This document shows positions 1 through 5,000 of a DNA stretch of 6,558 nt, piece after piece. A program made the translations under genes and the position numbers. The stretch lies in contig JANXRR010000015.1 in assembly GCA_025356795.1 (NCBI GenBank), positions 1-6,558 on the forward strand, written 5' to 3'. Source of the DNA: Bacteroidia bacterium. Its GTDB lineage: Bacteria; Bacteroidota; Bacteroidia; Cytophagales; Cyclobacteriaceae. The notes beneath the pieces are model-generated. The model did not search any database, was not told where the DNA came from, and saw nothing but the letters and a program-made list of their open reading frames with translations. How positions within the stretch are numbered: position 1 is the stretch's first letter; each line of letters opens with the position of its first letter.

Positions 1-606
1 ATTTACATAGGCGTTGGAGTAGAAAAATTAATTTCCGTAAAATATAGGCTCTCATTTGCACCAGAACTTTACTACATGTCCAAAAGTTTCAGCTATGAAA
101 ATTCAAAGCTTTTTTTATATCCTTCTGCGCAAACATCAGCAGGATCACTAAAGAATTCTTTTAACATGACTAAAATAGATTTTTACCCAATGGTTCATTA
201 TGATTTGTTTAAGGAAAGTGCATTGAATCCATTCATTGGCATTGGTCCTGGTATTAGTTATTTGTTAGGCTCAGAATATGTAATAACCACCACACGTTTA
301 GATGAGACAAGTGGATCGTCTACATTTTCAATTTCAGGATCTACCATTAATTCTACCAAGTCTTTCAATAAGCTTATTTACTCAGCATTAGTTATGATTG
401 GTGGTAAGGTAAGAATTGGTTCTATTTATGTAACTGCCGATGCTCGTTTTCAATATGGCCTATCAAATGTTACCAATACCAATCGTTCTAATTCCGAAGC
501 TTTATTTGATTACGGATATCAACCTCCAAATTTCAAAATCCATAATTTAATGGGAACCATGGGAGTTATTATCCCAATTTTTATCCCCAAAAAACTGGTT
601 AAATAA
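1..606 (+). CDS. Outer-membrane beta-barrel protein, 5'-truncated by the window edge
   Basis: The reading frame is open from base 1 to the TAA at 604-606, giving 201 visible residues. The ATG at 76 is internal, because barrel-like sequence (IGVGVEKLISVKYRLSFAPE) precedes it in the same frame. The visible part alternates short amphipathic strands with polar Ser/Thr/Asn-rich loops. It contains PFIGIGPGISYLLGS at about visible residues 77-91, a 'P-(F/Y)-x-G-x-G' strand typical of the small PorT-like or OMP_b-brl barrels of Bacteroidota. Further strands are KVRIGSIYVTADARFQYGL and a final GVIIPIFIPKKLVK. The protein would sit in the outer membrane; its substrate or partner cannot be read from the sequence. 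It ends in Lys rather than the usual terminal aromatic residue, which is slightly unusual. The lipoprotein gene starts nine bases after the stop, so the two are probably cotranscribed. The barrel class is fairly secure; the exact family is not. Confidence 0.75.
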   Translation: MYIGVGVEKLISVKYRLSFAPELYYMSKSFSYENSKLFLYPSAQTSAGSLKNSFNMTKIDFYPMVHYDLFKESALNPFIGIGPGISYLLGSEYVITTTRLDETSGSSTFSISGSTINSTKSFNKLIYSALVMIGGKVRIGSIYVTADARFQYGLSNVTNTNRSNSEALFDYGYQPPNFKIHNLMGTMGVIIPIFIPKKLVK

Positions 607-615
607 TCATTAGTA

Positions 616-660
616 ATGAAAAGAATTATTTTTTTTATCGGTCTTATCGTTGCTGGTTGC
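616..660 (+). other. Lipoprotein signal peptide and lipobox
   Basis: Codons 1-15 of the propeller protein encode MKRIIFFIGLIVAGC. The lipobox is V-A-G-C, and the Cys15 codon is at 658-660. The residues after Cys are S-S-E-K, which only weakly resembles the acidic surface-export signal described for Bacteroidota lipoproteins, so surface exposure cannot be decided. A run of eight T (629-636) encodes part of the hydrophobic core. Confidence 0.85.
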
Positions 661-1848
661 AGCTCTGAAAAAGGTGTTGAAATAGCAAAACCTGCCACCT
701 TTGTTCGTTATTTTAATAGCGGAACAAACGATGAGGCTAAATTAATAAAGCAAACGCCCGACAATGGTTTCATCATTCTCTCGAATGGCAAAAAAGATAA
801 TCCTTATGGCGCTAAAGTCATAAAGACGGATGTTTATGGAAATCAAGAATGGCAACAATTATTTTTTAAGGATAAAGTTGATTCTTTAAGGGATTTACTC
901 ATTCTTCCTACTGGTTACTTGCTATTGGGTAGCTCGAATATATATACACTTGATATAAATGGAGATACTACTAAAACAGGGACGGCTGCCATTAAATATC
1001 CAAAGGTTGACAATCAAAATGCAATTTTCGGAGCTAGTGTTGCGCTTAATAATAACGCCAACTACCTCGTTACCTGTTTATCAGCAACTACCAATAACGG
1101 CATATCAACTATGTATCTTGGCGAACTAGATAAAGTCACTTATAAATGGAATTGGATCAAACCTATTGGATTCAGTAAATCCATCGTGAACAAGTTATAT
1201 GTTGATTCTAAAAACCTTGTCTATTGGGCTACTCCCGATGTAAAAATCACCAATCGTGTAAGGGTTATTCAAACTCCTCAAAATTCAAATCAAGCAAACT
1301 CAGGTTCAACGTTAGGAACCCCAACGGTAAATCAAACCCCTTTTGATCTATCTAGGTATGGCAATGGGTTTGCCCTTACAGGAATTACCGATGAAAAAGG
1401 AGATAATGATATTTTTTACTATCTGTTAAGCGAAAATTTTTCTTTACTTGGAGACTCGAAAATTATTGATTTAACTACCTCCGAAGCTACTTCTACCTCC
1501 ATTAAAGGCGGAGGTCAGGTAACATTTAAGATGCCAGGAAAGCAAACTGGTTATTCCATATCATCAACTCAAGAAGGTGGATTAATCGTTTTAGGAAGTG
1601 TTGATGCAAGCAATATTCCTGATTACTCAAAAAACAGTAATAAGACTGAATACATGCTTATAAAAGTAGATGGCTTTGGGAATTTAGCAACTGGTTGGCC
1701 AAAATATTACGGTAGCAAAGAAGATGATTTTGGAGCTTCTATCATACAGGCTAATGACGGATCTTTCGTACTCTTAGGAACTACCAACTTGGGGGGAACT
1801 AAAACCCTTATGCTGATGAAGACCGATAAGGATGGGAACATCCAATAG
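616..1848 (+). CDS. Lipoprotein with beta-propeller-like repeats, function unknown
   Basis: This is a complete 410-residue protein. Residues 1-15 form a lipoprotein signal peptide: basic MKR, a hydrophobic core, then lipobox V-A-G-C with Cys15 as the lipidated residue. The mature protein should therefore be membrane-anchored, probably at the outer membrane. The body has repeated blade-like units of the form 'I-x-Q-(T/A)-x-D-G-x-(I/V)-(I/L)-L-G ... (L/V)-(I/M)-K-T-D-x-x-G-N'. They are clearest at about residues 42-80 (KQTPDNGFIILSN, then VIKTDVYGNQEW), 313-362 (STQEGGLIVLGS, then MLIKVDGFGNL) and 364-410 (IQANDGSFVLLGTT, then LMKTDKDGNIQ). This pattern is common in Bacteroidota surface proteins and is usually read as a beta-propeller, a scaffold for binding. 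No catalytic motif is visible. The start follows the upstream barrel gene's stop by nine bases in the same frame, with no Shine-Dalgarno sequence, as is usual in this phylum. The protein ends abruptly after the last blade with no sorting domain. Confidence 0.8.
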   Translation: MKRIIFFIGLIVAGCSSEKGVEIAKPATFVRYFNSGTNDEAKLIKQTPDNGFIILSNGKKDNPYGAKVIKTDVYGNQEWQQLFFKDKVDSLRDLLILPTGYLLLGSSNIYTLDINGDTTKTGTAAIKYPKVDNQNAIFGASVALNNNANYLVTCLSATTNNGISTMYLGELDKVTYKWNWIKPIGFSKSIVNKLYVDSKNLVYWATPDVKITNRVRVIQTPQNSNQANSGSTLGTPTVNQTPFDLSRYGNGFALTGITDEKGDNDIFYYLLSENFSLLGDSKIIDLTTSEATSTSIKGGGQVTFKMPGKQTGYSISSTQEGGLIVLGSVDASNIPDYSKNSNKTEYMLIKVDGFGNLATGWPKYYGSKEDDFGASIIQANDGSFVLLGTTNLGGTKTLMLMKTDKDGNIQ

Positions 1849-2037
1849 GAAAAATTGTCTATGCGCTGATAAGTTTTAACACTGTCTTGCTTTAATCTAA
1901 ATTGAAAGTACAGGAAATTAAAACTAGCTCTTGGTTCAACCTGTCAACACAGGCGATGACAAAGTGCTTATTAAAATCTTGAATTCTATATTGTTGTTGT
2001 GTACTCATTCTTTTGAAGTGACATAAATTTTTATTGT
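1849..2037 (+). other. Intergenic spacer upstream of the giant gene
   Basis: This 189-bp AT-rich stretch has stops in the frames I read and no convincing small gene. A short perfect hairpin (CCTGT-CAAC-ACAGG, 1940-1953) is not followed by a T run, so it is not a good terminator. TAAATTTT at 2024-2031 resembles the Bacteroidota -7 element TAnnTTTG, and several TTG triplets lie at 1991-1999. However, the spacing to them is long and the element sits only six bases before the ATG, so a promoter here is a weak guess. The spacer is long compared with the nine-base gap between the first two genes, which suggests the giant gene may have its own promoter. Confidence 0.5.
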
Positions 2038-2091
2038 ATGAAAAAAATTCTATTTATTGTTTTTGTATTGATAGCTGGATATGTAAAAGCT
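2038..2091 (+). other. Sec signal peptide of the giant protein
   Basis: Residues 1-18 are MKKILFIVFVLIAGYVKA. They comprise two Lys, a hydrophobic core at 4-13 and a V-K-A cleavage site before A-P-A. There is no Cys, so this is a type I signal peptidase substrate and not a lipoprotein. Confidence 0.85.
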
Positions 2092-5000
2092 GCACCCGCA
2101 GGCCCCTCTATTACAAAAAGTGGTGGCAGTATAACCTTGCCCAATACAACTTACGGTACTGCCAGTGGTTCAGCATCATTCACTGTCTCTGGAGCAAATT
2201 TGACTTCCAATATTGACATTACGCCCACCTCAGGACTTGAAGTGTCCCTATCCGCGGGAAGCGGGTATGCAACCAGCTTAACACTTGTGCAAGCAGGTGG
2301 CAATGTGAGCACAACCACTATTTTTACAAGAATCGCAGCAACAGCTTCTGTAGGAAATTACCAACCGGGCTCTGTAGATTTAAATACAACTGGCGATAAC
2401 AAAGCACAAAACGTTAATAACAGCAATGCTACTGTTTCCACGCTAGCTATTTCCATTTCTGGCCTTAGTGGAGTCAATAAAGTCTACAATCAAACAACCG
2501 CCAGTTCAGTAAGTGGTACTCCAACCCTTGTAGGTGTTGTTAATAGCGACCCTATTACAATAAGTGGTTCACCCACAGTTACGTTTGCCAACGCAACAGT
2601 TGCTAACAATAAAGCATTAACTGTTGGAGGTTATACATTGTCAGGCACTGGGTCTGGAAACTACACACTTACTCAACCGACTGGATTAACGGCTAATATT
2701 ACTCCTTTTGCTCTCACTGTTTCAGGGCTAACCGGAAGCAATAAAACGTATAATCAAACTATGGCAGGATCTTTCACTGGCACTGCCGTTTTAGTGGGCA
2801 TCTTTAGTGGAGACGCGGTCAGCTTAGGTGGCTCACCTATCGCCACGTTTGCTACATCAACAGTTGGGACGAGCAAGATACTGAACGTAACCGGCTATAC
2901 ATTATCGGGTACAGAATCTGCTAACTACACAATTACCCAACCCACGCTCAGTGCCGATATTACCACCTTCAACCTTACTATTTCAGGTGTTAGTGGTGTA
3001 AACAGGGCTTACAACCAAGGTTTAGCGGCCTCGCTTTCTGGCTCGCCAACTTTGGTGGGTATTTTCAGTGGCGATGTTGTTAGTGTATCTGGTTCGCCCA
3101 CATCCACATTTGCCGATGGGTTAGTTGGCACGTCAAAACCATTAACCGTTTCAGGATATACATTAGGTGGTGCTCAGGCAGGTAACTATACTGTGAGCCA
3201 ACCTACTGGCTTAACTGCAAACATTACTGCCATAGCCCTCACCATCTCAGGACTTACTGGCGATAATAAGGTATATAATAAAACCCTCGCAGCTACTTTT
3301 AGTGGAACACCTTCGCTAACCGGGGTGCTTAGTCCGGATGTTGTTGGGGTGGATGGGTCATCTGCCAGTGCTACGTTTGCCTCTGTAGACGTTGGCAATT
3401 CAAAACCGTTGACTGTAATGGGTTTTACCCTTACCGGTGCCGACATGGGCAACTATACGCTTACACAACCCACAGGACTTACGGCCAATATTACCGCTTT
3501 TCCGCTTACCGTTAATTTAACAGGCGTATCAGCCAACGACAAACCATATGATGGATTGGCCACTGCAGGTTTAACTGGGACAGCTTCTATTGTTGAACCC
3601 CTGTTTTCAGGTGATGTAGTAGCGCTAAGTATACCCAATGCGGTGTTCGCTTCCTTCAATGTGGGAACCGGGGTGACCGTGAATACCAACTATACCTTGA
3701 CAGGTGCGGACGCAGGCAATTATACAGTTTCGCAGCCGAGTGGTCTAACTGCAAACATCACTGCAATAAACTTGACCATTTCAGGCCTTAGTGGCAATAC
3801 CAAAGTATATGACCAAGGTCTTTCTGGAACTTTATCAGGAATAGGAACAGCAACATTGGTTGGAATAGTGGGGAGTGATGTAGTAACCATCACAGGGTCT
3901 CCAACGGTAACATTTGCTACTGCTGCTGTTGGCACCAGCAAACCATTAACGGTATCAGGCTTCACATTAGGTGGTGCTCAGGCCGGTAACTATACTGTGA
4001 GCCAACCTACGGGCTTAACTGCAAACATTACTGCCATAGCCCTTACTGTGAACATAGCTGGCGTTACTACCAATAATAAAACCTATGATAACACCAATGC
4101 TGCGAATCTCACAGGCACCGCTACCTTAAACGGAGTGCTTTCGGGTGATGTAGTGAATTTAGGCTCACCAGGAGCCACGTTTGCTCAATCCACCGTTGGC
4201 AATAACATTACGATAAATACTTCTTATGCTGTATCTGGTTCTGAAGCAGGAAATTATACGGTGACCCAACCCAGTGGATTAACTGCAAACATCACTTCAT
4301 TAGCTATCATGGTAACGGGTGTTAGCTCTGCCGATAAAATTTATGATGGCAATAACATTGCTACGCTCACGGGTAGCGGAACCTTGAACGGGGTCATTCC
4401 TGCCGATGTTGGGTCTCCAGTTGTCTTATCCGCCCCAGCGGCCACCTACTCCCAACTTGGTGTTGGCACAGGATTGGCGGTAACAACAAACTACACGTTA
4501 AGCGGATCTAAGTCAGCTAATTATACGGTTACCCAACCCAGTTTATCGGTAGCCAACATTACAGCAAAAAATTTAACAATTACGGGCCTTCTGGGAACCA
4601 ATAGGGTGTATAATCAAACTACTGCGGGCTCCTTTACTGGAGCACCTGTGCTGAATGGAAAAGTTGGTGCCGATGTAGTAACCAGTGGGGGGGCGCCCAC
4701 TGCTACTTTTGCTACGCCATCGGTGGGAATTGGTATAACCCTTTCTGTTTCTGGTTACACCTTATCAGGTGCCCAGGCTAGCAATTATACCGTAACACAA
4801 CCTTCATTAACTGCCAATATCACGGTTTTTGCTTTAACTGTTACAGGCATCACTGCTTCCACTAAAACGTATGACAACACCACTACAGCAATCATCAATG
4901 GGACAGCTGTGCTGAATACAGTATTTTCAGGCGACAATGTTATCTTAAGTGGTGCCAATGCAAATTTTGCTCAGGCAACTGTCGGTGCGGGTATATCTAT

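Noticed and set aside
76..606. ATG at 76 as the start of the barrel gene
   Set aside because: The same frame is open from base 1 and encodes barrel-like strands before this Met, with no signal peptide after it. The gene is truncated by the window edge.
1940..1953. Hairpin CCTGT-CAAC-ACAGG as a terminator
   Set aside because: The stem is only five base pairs and is not followed by a T run, so it is not convincing as an intrinsic terminator.
2034..2216. Plus-strand 60-codon ORF starting four bases before the giant gene
   Set aside because: It is out of frame over the signal peptide and N-terminal module of the giant protein. Its Cys/Trp/Tyr-rich translation has no recognisable pattern.
3186..3965. 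Three consecutive minus-strand ORFs of 78-88 codons with similar sequences
   Set aside because: They lie opposite the YDG repeats, start and end at equivalent repeat positions, and resemble each other only because the sense repeats do. The sense frame is uninterrupted and makes clear protein sense.
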